From assembly GCA_008704415.1 (NCBI GenBank), contig VXIS01000076.1, forward strand, positions 1 through 64,000: 64,000 nt of DNA. Reading direction: 5' to 3'. This document shows positions 37,701 to 48,910 of the stretch, in pieces. Below the pieces are notes generated by a model. It saw nothing but the letters and a program-made list of their open reading frames with translations, was not told the origin of the DNA and made no database searches. Source of the stretch: Sphaerosporella brunnea. Lineage: Eukaryota; Ascomycota; Pezizomycetes; Pezizales; Pyronemataceae. The position numbers and the translations under genes were made by a program. Position 1 is the stretch's first letter. Every line of letters starts with the position of its first letter.

Positions 37701-38420
37701 AGGTAACCGGGGGACCTGAGCAACTTCGAGTAATGGCCATCGCTAGAGTGGAAGATGCTGATGATTGCAGACTTTGTGTCATCCAACGACGTAACTCTCA
37801 CCACTCACGGTTCCCTTTCGGACCTGCAGAGATCGGCGATGTAGTTGCTACATGGGTGTCAGTGGTAGGGTGCTATCCGATCACGCAATGGCGGCGTCTA
37901 CAGCGCGTGTGCCAATTGACGCACAACCTAGGCATTTAGGCGCACGGCCTTCCTGTCCCGCCGTGCTGACGGTGCCCTGCCAGGTCATACCATCGTGTGC
38001 TGGGCACCCCGTTAGGCCACGCGGTCTGCGTTTGCACGGGAGCATTAGGTTCATTCGCACAAAACAATAACTGGGAAAATGAAAAATCTGAGCACAGCTT
38101 GTCTCGAAGGGTTACTGCGTTGTCAGAATTTATGGTTTTGTGAGAGCCGCCGAACCGGGTGCCGGCGGGCATCGGGTGGATGTTATAGGTGTTCTCTGAT
38201 AGAATATATATTCCTTTCTGTGGAGATCAGGAAAAGCAGACAGGTAGATATAATGTATTGTGCACTGGAGAGCCAATATAGACGGAACGTATTGCTTCTT
38301 ATCTCCCACCTGATGATTGACCATATACACACCGGCCCCAGGGTAGCGGTGGAGAGGGGGCGTCACGTTTGTGGAAGCGCCTCTATTTCGAGATTTTCCC
38401 CCCGACCCTACATACCGAAT
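34730..38420. other. no identifiable feature
   Basis: Short overlapping frames on both strands; no domain, TIR or LTR pair recognised. Confidence 0.5.
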
Positions 38421-38564
38421 GTACTCGACAATAATGCAGAATTTTAAAAGTTTAAATTTTGACTTTCTGCGCGTGCGCGGGACGGACCGCTTAAGCGAAT
38501 ATCAAAAAGTTTATTTTCGTGAAAAATTCGACGCGGTTCCAGCAGATTCGACAGGTGGAAAACC

Positions 38565-38966
38565 GTGACAAAGAGGTCAAAATACAGCTTATTTTTTGCC
38601 CCGTATCTTAAAACACGTCCCGGACCCTGTCCCAGACCAGACTCTCTACGCGCCTTTTTTGATGGTGGTCGCTCATCCGCGTCAGGCTTATCCGGGTCGC
38701 CGGAAGGGGGTGAGGAAAGGCCGCTGGTCTCCACATGCTCGTCTTCTGCCATGTGCCGCGCCAACCACATCACAGTCAACGGCTTCCAAGGTCGCAACAC
38801 ACAGTTACAACGTACGCAGTGGACTTGTTGTCAATGCCGATTCGGCGACAACGTTATCCCAAACACCCCACAGTTATTGCTGTGTGGACGTTGTGAGAGC
38901 ATTATGTGTCCTTGCTGGTTGTGTGAACATCAATTCGATGGTCAGCAAGTTTCAAGGAGGAACTAG
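38565..38966 (+). CDS. possible small cysteine-rich protein
   Basis: A 133-residue frame opens with ATG and ends in WTCCQCRFGDNVIPN, LLLCGRC, MCPCWLCEHQF. The spacing of the four Cys pairs (C-x-C/C-x2-C) suggests a zinc ribbon of the WTCC-C kind found in some fungal proteins. The first 70 residues are low complexity. It sits between repeat remnants (38421-38470; 38983-39124), so a transposon-derived frame is possible. No homologue in the window. Confidence 0.35.
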   Translation: MTKRSKYSLFFAPYLKTRPGPCPRPDSLRAFFDGGRSSASGLSGSPEGGEERPLVSTCSSSAMCRANHITVNGFQGRNTQLQRTQWTCCQCRFGDNVIPNTPQLLLCGRCESIMCPCWLCEHQFDGQQVSRRN

Positions 38967-38982
38967 AGTGGAGACTTGAGTC

Positions 38983-39124
38983 TGAATGTTTGCCGTGTTT
39001 CCTTTGTTTTCTGTTTCCGTTTACTGTAGTACCTTTTCCTGTTGTTTTTACCCACGCGGCTGTATATAAAGATTATAGGCTCACCCTCCGGCGTGAGTGA
39101 AAATAAAGCTTCATTTTTCATTCA
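38983..39124 (+). repeat. possible short LTR with TATA and AATAAA
   Basis: A 142-bp stretch starts TGAATG and ends CATTCA. It holds TGTATATAAAG (39061) and AAAATAAAG (39109), the layout of an LTR, after a purine-rich tract (GTGGAGACTTGAG). The flanking 5-mers do not match. Confidence 0.3.
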
Positions 39125-39129
39125 AAAAG

Positions 39130-40500
39130 CCTCTGATAACCGCGTCGGTCAACACGCTCATGCATGACACCGGTATTCTGTACGCGCCCCATTGTGGTGA
39201 CAATATAGAATTCCAGTCACTGGGAATCGGTTGCCATCCACCACGCAGCGAGTGAATTCCAGTGAGGCAAGCGCTCTGCATGTCCTATTAACTCGCTGGG
39301 GTTTTACAAGGACTAACAAACATGGATGTTACTGTTCAGTGGTGGTGCCTTCCGGTGGCCCTGTTCTCCCTCCTGCTCCGACTCCCGCCTCCGCAACGAC
39401 TCGTCTTCATCCTCCAACTCCTAGCCCCACGATTGCTGGTCTTCCTGCTCCCACTCCTTCCAATACTAACACATTAATCGAAGCCGCTGTGGCTGGCATG
39501 ATGAACGCCGCCGCCACCTGAGTTTACACCGACACATCAATCAATGCTGCTGTGCCTGACATGATGAACGCCGCCGCCACCTGAATTTCCGGTTGCGCAG
39601 CCACCATTTGTACCGCTGCCGGCTTGTTCACCGCCGGCTTCATCACCGCCGGCGCCACCGAAGATGCCAGCACCCCAGCAGCCAAGAGCACTGCCAATAG
39701 GAACGGCGGTGGCAATGGTATGGCCGAAAAGAAACATCGAGAGAAAGGAGAGGGCATTGAACGGTCCTGGCAAGGACGGGCAACCTGCAAAACGTAGTCA
39801 AACCGGAGGTGGTGGGGCCCGATTGTAAAACAAAATGTCAATCTGCAGCCGAGCTTCAGTTTCGTTCCATAAACGGAACACGCAACGATGACAGAGACGA
39901 GGCGCCGCCGACCAAGGGAACGCCACTCTACCTTGCGCTTCGCTCATGAATCACCAGCGTATGCATCTTCAGCACGCCTCATATCCATCGCATAACTAGA
40001 TGCCACTTACGCGACAACCGTTTTTTATGTGTCGCTGAAAGCTACCTCCTGCGGTGCTCGCAGATATTGACAAATTGGTCAATTCCGATAGTGTTAGAGC
40101 TGCGATTGGTGGAGATCGAGCGATGCAAGGTCATTATGAGATGGAACCCAAGGAAAATTACTTTGAGTTTCATGCTGCTGAGCTCGCCCCACCTCAAGGC
40201 AGTTCTGTCCAAATATACTCTCAATTCTGCTGCAACGAAAAAGATGCCCACGGCTATTGCGTGGCGTGAACAACATCTCGAATGCAGCAGCCAGCCCGTG
40301 GAAGCAACTTTTATGTTGCAAAATGAGAGATCACCGTCGATGCTTCATCAGATAAGACGGTTGGAATGTAGGGCGCGGGTACGGGTTGGGTGATAGTTGG
40401 TGTAGGGCTAGGTCACATGTGGAGTGACACCCAGTGATGCTAGTTAGTTAGACACCCTGTGACGAGCCCCGAATAGACTTAGATCTCTACATACTACTAC
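39130..40500. other. no gene; one duplication and a palindromic-ended block
   Basis: Besides the duplication at 39476-39591, the 135-bp stretch 40367-40501 starts TGTAG and ends CTACA like some LTRs, but has no target duplication. Confidence 0.4.
39476..39591. repeat. tandem duplication of about 60 bp
   Basis: Two copies share GATGAACGCCGCCGCCACCT, differing at a few bases. Confidence 0.7.
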
Positions 40501-40846
40501 ATCCACCTCTCATGAAACTTCATGGCACTACTCTTCCCAACAATGACTGAGTCAGGCTAGAAACTGACTCCAAGCAAAGCGGGCTGAGTTTTACAGGTAC
40601 TGGTTGGCTGCTGAAAGTACTTCGACTCCACTGCACGACATATCCCACAAGTGTGTTCGCAACCAAAGTTTCCCATAATACGTTGGCGGTTAGAGGGGCA
40701 ATCTGACATGAGTTGATGTTATGGCACATATGCTCAAACGCTCCTGAATCGATGATCCAGGAAGTAGTAGTAGTGGGCTTTTTCGTAGCAAGTAGAACCT
40801 CCGCGCCAAGTGAAGTTGATGCTGTAAGAGCGGAGGTGCTTAACCG

Positions 40847-41842
40847 TCAGAGGGGTGATCCTTCAATCTCTTCGTCTGAGTCTCTCCTAGCATTGCTAGC
40901 TCTGTCTTTTCGCATAGCCAAAGCTTTCAGACGTATTGAGCATACTGTAGACGTATGTCCTGGCTCACAGCAGTAGTAGCAAATCACTTTTGACAAGGTT
41001 GATCTGTCTTCTTCAAGGTCATTTCGAGAGCGTTTTCCGGTCGGGTTCAGATTTGACTTCTGGGTGCCTTTTCGGTAGGCATTCGACTGTGGATTTCGAA
41101 GATTGTCTTTGCTCCAGCATTCTGCAGTCGAATGGCTTGTCCTCTTACAGAAGTCGCACCATTTTCTCTGTCTTCTGTAGGGCTTGCTATTTGCAGTCAG
41201 AGCTTCGGCCGCCGCATCCGCACTGGTTTTCATTGATCGCAATCGCTCATCTTCGATAAGGGCGTTGCATATACTCTCAACCGTTGCTTCAGGACTGTTC
41301 TGCTGATTGTTGATAGTCATTGCGAATGCTGCAGGCAGGGAGTTGAATATGTGCGTCTTAAAAGCCGTATCGGAGATTGCTTCTTCAGTTCCGACGATTT
41401 GAGATCGAATCTCTTCCCGCTCTGTGAAGTAGTCGGCTATAGGGACTCCCGGCCTTGGTTTCATCGTTCCAAACTTCTGATATAGCTGTTGTCTTCCCAG
41501 TGCAGTGCTGGCCGTATTCAGTTTGCTTTCGAGCTTTTGCCACATTTCGTGTGGATCGTCGGTTCCGTCGATCATGACTTTCACATGCTTAGAGCATCAA
41601 TTGTAGATGTAGGTCGCGGCGTCCTCCTTCCTCTCATTGTAGTTGATGAAAGCTTGTCGGACGTTGTTCGATGCGTTGGGAGCAGGCTGTTGGGGGGCTT
41701 CTTCTTCGCCGTTTACGATTTCCCAGCCTCCAGTTGAGCGTAAGATACGTCTCATGTTTTTCGACCACGAGGCGTAGTTTTCTGAGGTAAGCAGATCGAA
41801 GGACCCTTTCGGATGCTTGAACATTTGGTTCTTTGAGGACAT
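40847..41842 (-). pseudogene. copia Gag with one in-frame stop
   Basis: The likely start is the ATG at 41842 (MSSKNQMFKHPKG). The N-terminal part carries the copia gag pattern LTSENYASWSKNMRRIL. An in-frame TGA at 41597-41599 interrupts it, and the same frame then continues with the UBN2-type gag region (DPHEMWQKLESKLNTA, YFTEREEIRSQI) and a zinc knuckle CYYCCEPGHTSTVC (C-x2-C-x4-H-x4-C). The frame ends at 40847 with an acidic tail before the protease frame begins. Full-length copia Gag-Pol normally continues in one frame, so this copy is inactive unless the stop is suppressed. Confidence 0.85.
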
Positions 41843-42025
41843 CTTCAATAGCGAAAGTAGCGGGTTTTGCGACGATTGAATTTGAGTCTGAAGATCTTTA
41901 TGCGGAAGTAGCGAGATTTTCGACAATTGAGACGGATTCGAGGTTGTCTGAGAGACAGCGGGTTTGACGTAGATTTCTGTCTTTTCGAGCGATTCCGTTA
42001 GGAGAGCGCGAGAGGGCTCATAACC

Positions 42026-42251
42026 TGTTGAAATTGGAGAATTGGAGGCTTAAAGTCGCGCAGAAGGATCTTGAGGAGGGGGTTGACAGAGGTTGATTGA
42101 ATAGTGAAAGAACAAGAAGTGAAGCGACAAGTCCTCCTCATAACACCCCGTTGACGTTACACCAACTCCGGTTGCCCTAAGCAACCACCCTAGCACCCCC
42201 TGTTGCCAGGGCAACCATCCACCATACAAGCAAGCAAAGCAAATTTCAACA
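42026..42251 (-). repeat. copia 5' LTR
   Basis: This is a 226-bp block beginning TGTTGAAATT and ending AATTTCAACA, so the last 10 bases are the exact inverted complement of the first 10, as in Ty1/copia LTRs. It lies directly upstream of gag on the minus strand. The sequence immediately inside it (GGTTATGAGCCC on the minus strand) is a candidate tRNA primer-binding site. Confidence 0.85.
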
Positions 42252-42953
42252 TATTCCAAGGCTCACCATGATATCAACACGTCGAGTGCAAAGTGGTGAT
42301 GCATCGGGCGGCGCGGGGTTTGGATAGGGACCGGCCCGCAATCTCTGCCGCACGGGGCGCCACGCCGCTGTCGGGTTGTGGACGGCGCACCCGCGCGCAG
42401 AAACGCTGCAGGGAGGATGCAGAGCTTATAACTGCGCATTCTTTGTCCAGCAAGATGATTTGCACCACCAGCACTCGCCGCGATAGTGTTGTCGAGCACT
42501 GCACAGTCTATCACTCGCGGTGTGCGGTTGGAGAACTCTTTTGCGCACGTCGTCGTGCGGTGCGTATGGGATCGTCGTCTCGACCTCGCCGCATCGCTGT
42601 CTCGAAAAGCGTTGAAAACTTGATCTTCGCGCTGGCTTTTGATCGTCATAGATGTTCATGATCGACACTCCGTAGCGAATCATAAGCCGCGAGTGATCGG
42701 CTGTGCAACCAATTATACGATTGCCGAGTGACGGGGCGTCAAGCACGAGCATTAGGGTTGACGGCGACAGCCCAGCAAGAGGTGGTTCGGCAATCCTATC
42801 TTTGAACGATCATCTCTCCTCATCGCCAACCCACCCCACTTCGACCAGAAGATCAGCTTTCCTGTACATCCTTTCATACGCGTACACGGAATGGACATCA
42901 CGTATCCGACCACTTCGGCTCCCTCACGCCTTGCCGCCAGCGCCAAACCAGCG
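42252..42953. other. upstream region of the first USP-like gene
   Basis: Presumed promoter; ATTAGGGTT at 42746-42754. No TATA box at a convincing distance. Long overlapping frames here (42263-42752 minus) have no recognised domain. Confidence 0.4.
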
Positions 42954-44532
42954 ATGGCCTCGTCGCGCCAGAAGGATCGCCAAACGCAACAACTGCTGGA
43001 GCACGACGACGTCGCAGCCGCGACGGTGCTGCAGGTCGACTGGCTGCTGGATTGCATAGCGGCTGCCCGCACAAACGCAAAGTACGCGCCCCCGCACCCG
43101 CCCCCATTTTGTTTTTCGCGGCTGACGCGGCTGACGCGGCAAACTCAGCTTGACTCTATACTACTACGTGTGCGTGCGGTCCGCGCTGGTCTACGTCGGC
43201 CTGATAGACGACCCGAACCACACTCTCGCCGGTCCGATGATCTGCGGGAAGCAGCCCGGCCGTTTCCCTACCACGCCGTACATCCAACTGTTGTCGGACA
43301 CGATCTCGACGCTGCGCGGCTGCGCGGTGTTCCGAGCAGCGGCAGCCTACGTCGACAGCCGTCGCTCGCCGAACATCACCTTCGACCACCGCCGGATGGT
43401 CGAGGTTTCGTGCGCGCTGGTGGAACGGCCGCGGGTTGCGCCTCTGCTGCCTCTGCCCCTGGAGCTGCGCTGGTGCGTGATCGGCCTCGGGCACGACGGC
43501 AAAAAGTACACCAACGCGCTGCTGCAGCTCCTGTTCTGCGTGCCGGCGCTGAGACGGTTGCTGCGCGCGGGCCAGCCGCGGTCGCGAGAGATGCTCCGCC
43601 ACCTGGCCGCACTCGATGCCGCACGGGACACGGTGGCGGTGGCCGCGCTGCAGCGCGCGTTGCTGGCCCTGTTCGCCGACTGCTGCGACAACGTGCCGGA
43701 CGTGCTGGCCAGCGTGGGGTGCGCGTACACGTTTCAAACGAAAACGACGGTCTGGTGTGCGCTGCACCTCGGATTCGACATCACCGACCACCCGCAGATA
43801 GCGCTGAAGTGCGACGCGGCGGTGCACCAGACAATTGCGGACGCGGAACGCGGCTCGAGGACGCGTTCAAACGGTCACTGCGAGGAATGCGACCACACGG
43901 CGACGCTGATCGTGAGGGTGGATCACACGTTCAACCTGCGAGACGGGGTTCTGCTGGTGAAGCCGTCGCCGGACCACCCGCTGACGGTGATGGACGAGCA
44001 GTGCGGCGAGTGGGAGCTGTGCGGCGGCATCCTCGGCGACGGCAGGGCCTTCTTCCGCCAGGGGGACCACTTTTACCGACATGAGCCGCAGCAGCGCCTG
44101 CCGTGCGCGTACATCACGCCGCTGAAGGACGACTCGGTGGAACGCTATTGCGAGAACCAAGCCCTGCACATGTTGTTCTACATCCGGACCGGCTTGCACG
44201 AAGGCCTCGAGAACCAGGCCCAGGCGCAGGCGTGCGGACGCCTGTGTGTACTCACGCAGGAGCCGCGATCAGCGACGGACCCGGAGCCGCCTAAACAGCT
44301 GGAGCAGCAACCGGTGCACGAAATCGAGCCCCTCGGTGAGCGCGACATGATCGAGGCGCGGCTGCGAGAGGTCAACGTGAATTTGGAGCGCGACTACCTG
44401 CACTGCTACGTCCCGCAGCCTGCGGTGTTGCTGCCGGTGTCCAATTGCACGGGATGGTACAAGTCACCGCAGAACGTGTTGCCAACACCGGTCTCGACAC
44501 AGGAGCATGTCTTGGGGGATACGCGGGGCTGA
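42954..44532 (+). CDS. USP-like pseudoenzyme with catalytic Cys replaced by Lys (paralogue 1)
   Basis: Two exons, 42954-43081 and 43149-44532, joined across a 67-nt GTACGC...CAG intron in phase 2, give 503 residues. Residues 154-169 (IGLGHDGKKYTNALLQ) match the ubiquitin-specific protease Cys box (GL-NLGNTCY-NSLLQ), followed by a leucine-rich LF-VP-LRRLL stretch. The catalytic Cys position is Lys162. A C-x2-H at 246-249 and C-x2-C at 287-290 resemble the USP zinc finger. The end of the fold is recognisable (LHMLFYIRTG near 382-391), but the GHY histidine motif is replaced by GRAFF (341-345). Hydrolase activity is therefore unlikely; ubiquitin or ubiquitin-like binding is inference. The start was chosen because it aligns with the paralogue at 58728; an in-frame ATG at 42891 would add 21 residues. 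Exon GC is clearly higher than in the flanks. Alternative: an unrelated fold with a chance Cys-box resemblance. Confidence 0.82.
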
Positions 44533-45121
44533 ACAGGCGGTGCGAGAAAGGAGTGTGGTTGCCGAGCCCGCGCGGTTGGTTGTGTGCCATAGAATGCTGC
44601 AAAAAAAATCATTCTCGACAAACAGGTGCTGTTACCGATTGACGGGAGGGGGGGGGGGGTGGTATCGTGTTGGGCGTGGGGCATAATATCGGGTTCTGTA
44701 GAGTCTGCGGTTCGGTCATGGGTGTGGACGTGAAGGAAGACTGTGTGGCGACAGCGTAACTGAGGTGCTACTGTCTGTGTATCCAGCGCCTATTCTTCTT
44801 GTATTCCTACGGTGACCGAGGTCTCAACTCATTTTCATGGCCGTTCGTTTTGATTGCACTTTGCTGTGTGAAATCGCCGGGGGGGGGGGGGGGAGCACGC
44901 AAGAGTATTCCAGATGGCGATAATATAGATAGGAAGGTAGTAGTAGTATCTCATATCGCTGGTTACCTGGAACGTTCGGGGAGGTACGCCCTCCCTACCT
45001 CACGACCAGACACTCTACCCTCGCGTCGCTCCGCTCCATTCAAGTCACTCCGTGCCGATCAGGTCTGACGCTAAGCATTACCTGAGGTGACGAGTGAAGA
45101 CACATGTGGCGACCACCCGGT
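44533..45121. other. downstream of the first USP-like gene
   Basis: No gene; two long G runs at about 44648 and 44880 could form G-quadruplexes. Confidence 0.5.
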
Positions 45122-45126
45122 GTGTG

Positions 45127-46137
45127 CCCTGTGGTACACGCGCGGTGTGGGTAAAGATACTCAGATATTACTCAGACGAAGCGGGCGAGGTTTTACTCAT
45201 AAGCTACTCAGAATGTAGACAGTTTTTACACAGTTTTCCCGGGTAAAATACCCAGGTACTGGGTATCTCGCAGCCGAGGGCAGGCCAGAATACACTGGGC
45301 AATCTGGACATCTTGGGTTTTTTACTCGGTGCAAGCGGTGTATCTGAGGTGTTTACGCAGTCGAATCTTGGTATTGGATACCATTTTACTCTCCCGAATC
45401 CTTATAAATTCTGACGCTGCCCACACTCACACCCCCCCCCACCCCCCTCCTTTTTCACCCCGTTCACCCCGTTCACCCCGTTCACCCACACCCCCGCCCC
45501 CACCCCTCGTTGCCCATCGCCAAGAAGCAAATTCAACTTAACCCGCAAGAAAATTATGACAGTCCGGCCGGCCAGCGACGAGGAAAGTGTGGATGGGAGA
45601 GTGTACAAACCCTGCGACGGCAAGAAATTGAAATTATCCGAGAGCTAAGTGTGCTGCTGCTCGTCTTGCCTTCTGAGCGTCATTTGCCGCTGTTAAGGCG
45701 CGCGTCAGCTGGATCTGAAATATTGGGGGGGGGTGGGGTGGGTTTTTGGAAGTTCGAAGATATTGTAGGAGGGTATTGTGAGTTGTGCGAGGACGTATTT
45801 TTGCAAGGCTGAGCAAGTTGCGACTAGTGGCGACTTGGAGGATATATTGATGTGGCAGCTGTTTGGGAGGACGTAACGAAGGAATATAGCGCGTAGTACC
45901 TGGAGAAAAGTTGCCTCGCTTGGTATCACTCGAACCTGGATTACCAAAAATCTCGATACACATATTCCATCGAGTAACTCAAGACGGTCGAGTGCGATAT
46001 ATCCATTTTCTACTGAGTAACTCGGCAAGGGTCGACGCGGTACCCAGATTCGAGTATCTTTACCCAGATTGTTAGTAACTTTGTTAGGCGGGTCTGGGTA
46101 AGATACCCATATCCTACACAAGGCGTGTGCCACAGGG
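45127..46137. mobile_element. TIR element of uncertain superfamily with possible GTGTG duplication
   Basis: Ends are CCCTGTGGTACACGC and, inverted, CCCTGTGGCACACGC, followed inside on both sides by GGGTAAAGATAC/GGGTATCTTACCC-type motifs that also recur at 45240-45265. The flanking GTGTG is direct (45122-45126, 46138-46142), but low in complexity. The left half has a C-rich leader with three CACCCCGTT repeats (45458-45485) and a short frame from the ATG at 45557 (MTVRPASDEESVDGRVYK..., 30 residues). Confidence 0.65.
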
Positions 46138-46416
46138 GTGTGGTCCTTAGGATAGCGCCGCTTAAGGTGAAGTACGTGAAGAACTGAGGGTGGTGAGGAA
46201 CATACATAGGGTGAAATTGAAGGTGCTGGGATGTATCAGGCTGGCGGCTAATCGTCTGTAGTTGTCCGCGGTCAATTTGCAAATGCGGGCAAAATAAGCA
46301 GCATTGAGCTGCGGCTAGTCAGAATACCGGAGTGACGCGCAGTGATCGAAACATGTGCAGATGACAGCACGGATCGTCACTCGCTGGGAAGCCGGGTAAA
46401 TTTTCGCGCCGGAAAC

Positions 46417-46997
46417 CAGAGCTGGGTGGGAAACTGCCAAGAACGGTTGCCAACCAGTTGCCAACCTCCACGCGAGGTTGCGTGGCCCAGGGGCAGGCCA
46501 CAACGACACCGCTGACGAGTAGCAACAAAAAATGCAGAGGCAACAGCCTGAGCTTGAGAGCGTTCACCAATCTGCAAGCTTTGTCAACTGATAAGTCTCT
46601 CGGACGACCTCCTGTATTCTTTTTGGTGGGTGGTTGTCCAGGTGGCAATTCAGGTTGTGCGAGCACGCAGGATATCGGTCCTCCATGGAGGGTGGTACTG
46701 GTAGACTCGCGCTGCCTTCGTCCATCGTTTTGAAGAGTTGCAATATTGAACGTCTCAGACAATTTGCTATAAATAATTTTTTTCCTTTTTTTTTCAGGTA
46801 GAGATTTTCAGGTAGAGAAGGTGATGAGACCAATGCTCCAGCGCAGGTCTACCGCACCACATGAATAGTGTACCAGATGTCTGTTACTAAGGCACCTCAT
46901 GGCCTGGTCTGCGCACGGTTGACAACTGATTTTGGCTGTTGCGCGGTTGCCAACCGGCTGCAAGGTTGCCAACCTACGCGTTTCCCACCCAGCTCTA
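46417..46997. mobile_element. hAT-type MITE with exact CCGGAAAC duplication
   Basis: Ends are CAGAGCTGGGTGGGAAACTG and, inverted, TAGAGCTGGGTGGGAAACGC. Target duplication CCGGAAAC is exact (46409-46416, 46998-47005). GGTTGCCAACC motifs repeat near both ends. Non-coding. Confidence 0.92.
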
Positions 46998-47445
46998 CCG
47001 GAAACTTCGCTGTACATATATTGGGATATCTATTACCGACTCGACTCGACAACAGTGCAGTATTTTAAGGGTCTAAATTTTGACTTTCTGTGGACGGGCC
47101 GAAAGTATCTATCCCTATATAGCGCGGTTGGTGTGGCGTTTTACGGTGGCGTTTTAAGGCTGCGGTGGCGTGTACCGGTGTGCCGGTTGCTGGAGGCTGA
47201 AGCCAAGCGAGCTCTACCATTCTGAAGCGGAGCGAGTACCGAGCTCTTCCATTCTGCAGCGGAACCGTGGAGGAGCTTGAGCGACAATAATGCCGTGCGA
47301 CTACGCTGCTGCATACACTGCTAGATTTGTTGATAGTTGTGGACCGGAATGGAATTGTATTTATCCGCGCCGGTGCTCGCGGTGAAGTGCAACGGTGTTG
47401 CCTCTACCGCCTCTGTTTACTTTACTACTGCAACCGCGCCATATA

Positions 47446-48416
47446 CAGGAGAACCTCTCTAACTGCATGCTGGTGAACAGCCGTGTGGTGATCACACGGC
47501 GCGGAGTGATTAGTACAGCGCCACTTAATGTAGAGTCATATGTACATTGCCGTCAGGGCGTATGTGTATGAAACACGCCGCCGTAAAGTAATGAGAGGAG
47601 GCAGTGGGTGAAAGTAGTAGTGGCTTGGGGCGGCAAGACTGTCTCACTGCACCGCGAGCACTGGCACAGATAGATACAACTCCATTCCATCACACAACTA
47701 TCGACAAATGTAGCACCGTCTACAGCAGCGTGGCCGCTCCGCACCATTGTCGCTCAAGATTGTCCACGGCTGCGCTCCACAATGCGGCGGCCAATCACAG
47801 CTAATCACTCAGCCGTTGGCAGGAAAAATCATCGAGTTTTTCTGCGTTGAGCCACTGGGATCCACCGTGGGAGCCACCGCACGCTCATTTTGCTCTACAT
47901 ATATTTCGATAGAACCACGGGGGGCGATGATGGGGGTAGTGAAGCTGGGTGGTTGAAAGGTTGCGGGTGGTGTAGCACGAGTGCGTTGAAGTCAAGCGTT
48001 GATTTACAGCTAGCACTCGTACTGATTGAACCCCCACGGTATACGATTCTATAACATATTATCACCTGCCACTACGCTCCTCTGCGGCTTTCTTCCAGAT
48101 CCTAGAGCTTTGCTGCACACTGCGCTGCAAAATCACAGATAATCACGCAGTCTCTGGTAGGATAAATTTTCCGTGTTGAGCCACCGTGCGGCGCCAATTA
48201 TGCGGCTCGACGATAAAACGGGCGATAGTTGGTTGTTCGCAGCGATTCTCGGCCGCACATTTTATACTAATACAATCCAAATTTTGCGCGTTGTTATAAG
48301 AATAGTCCGATAAAAAAATATTTCTACTTCCCATACAAAACCGTCGGGACCGGGGCTACGCATTCTTATACAGAGGTTATTCTTATAAGGGGTATTCTTA
48401 TGGAGAGGTTCTACTG
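47446..48416. mobile_element. pogo/Tc1-mariner-type non-autonomous element with TA duplication
   Basis: Ends are CAGGAGAACCTCTC and, inverted, CAGTAGAACCTCTC, the pogo/Tigger terminal type. TA dinucleotides flank both sides (47444-47445, 48417-48418). The body contains an imperfect direct duplication (AATCACAGCTAATCACTCAG at about 47793 and AATCACAGATAATCACGCAG at about 48130, each leading to TTGAGCCAC) and no transposase. Confidence 0.82.
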
Positions 48417-48510
48417 TATAACCATTTTGGCGTCGTATTGTATTCAGCCGGCATGGGTATAAGCGGTCGCGAGCGTTCAAGGACTGCGAAACGGATCGCT
48501 CACTGCACGC

Positions 48511-48592
48511 GCCTTCGTGGCGCAATGGTCAGCTGACCTGCTTCCGCAGTCCGGACCTTAAGCTCAATGCGGCAGCCGCCGCGTTCGAGCCC
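48511..48592 (+). ncRNA. tRNA-like (possible SINE head) A and B boxes
   Basis: TGGCGCAATGG (48518-48528) fits a pol III A box and GTTCGAGCC (48583-48591) a B box, 65 bp apart. The 5' GCCTTCG has no complementary acceptor 3' strand and the T-stem pairs badly, so this is a decayed tRNA or the head of a SINE rather than a working tRNA. Confidence 0.4.
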
Positions 48593-48910
48593 GGCTGGAA
48601 TCCCCTGCGGAGACAGTATTGAGGGGCCCCGTCACGTGTGTGCCGGGGTGAGCAGGGTTGTCCGACAGCGGGATCTGCACTGATTAGTCAGGCAGAGACG
48701 CTGGTTTGTAATGCCCCGGTTACCATTCACTGCAATTACGGTCTGAGACAGAAGGCAGCGAGGCCGCAGTGGAGCTGGTAACCCCGGCAACGGGCGTACA
48801 TAGATGTGCACCTTTTTTTTTATTGTTTACATTATTATCATCATTATTATGATTGTTAAGTAAGTTAGTATTTGACTGGGTAATTTGCGGCGAAGTGAGA
48901 CGGTCTTGCC

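Larger units (their letters stand above)
40520..42251 (-). mobile_element. truncated Ty1/copia retrotransposon (5' LTR, gag, start of protease)
   Basis: Reading on the minus strand there is a 5' LTR (42251-42026), a leader, gag (41842-40847) and the start of a copia aspartic protease (WIIDSGAFEHMCHN near 40770-40720) in another frame. No integrase, reverse transcriptase, RNase H or matching 3' LTR follows; the match stops at about 40520. The element is a 5' fragment with at least one nonsense codon and one frameshift. Confidence 0.85.

Noticed and set aside
40367..40501. 3' LTR of the copia element
   Set aside because: It has TGTAG...CTACA ends but no similarity to the 5' LTR at 42026-42251 and no matching flanks.
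43156..43827. 223-residue minus-strand frame
   Set aside because: It is a shadow of the GC-rich coding exon at 43149-44532, with biased composition and no domain.
42891..44084. 397-residue plus-strand frame overlapping the first USP-like gene
   Set aside because: Its first part contains exon 1, but it then runs through the intron and out of frame with exon 2. The spliced model matches the paralogue and this frame does not.
48511..48592. functional tRNA gene
   Set aside because: Acceptor and T stems do not pair; only the pol III boxes are acceptable.
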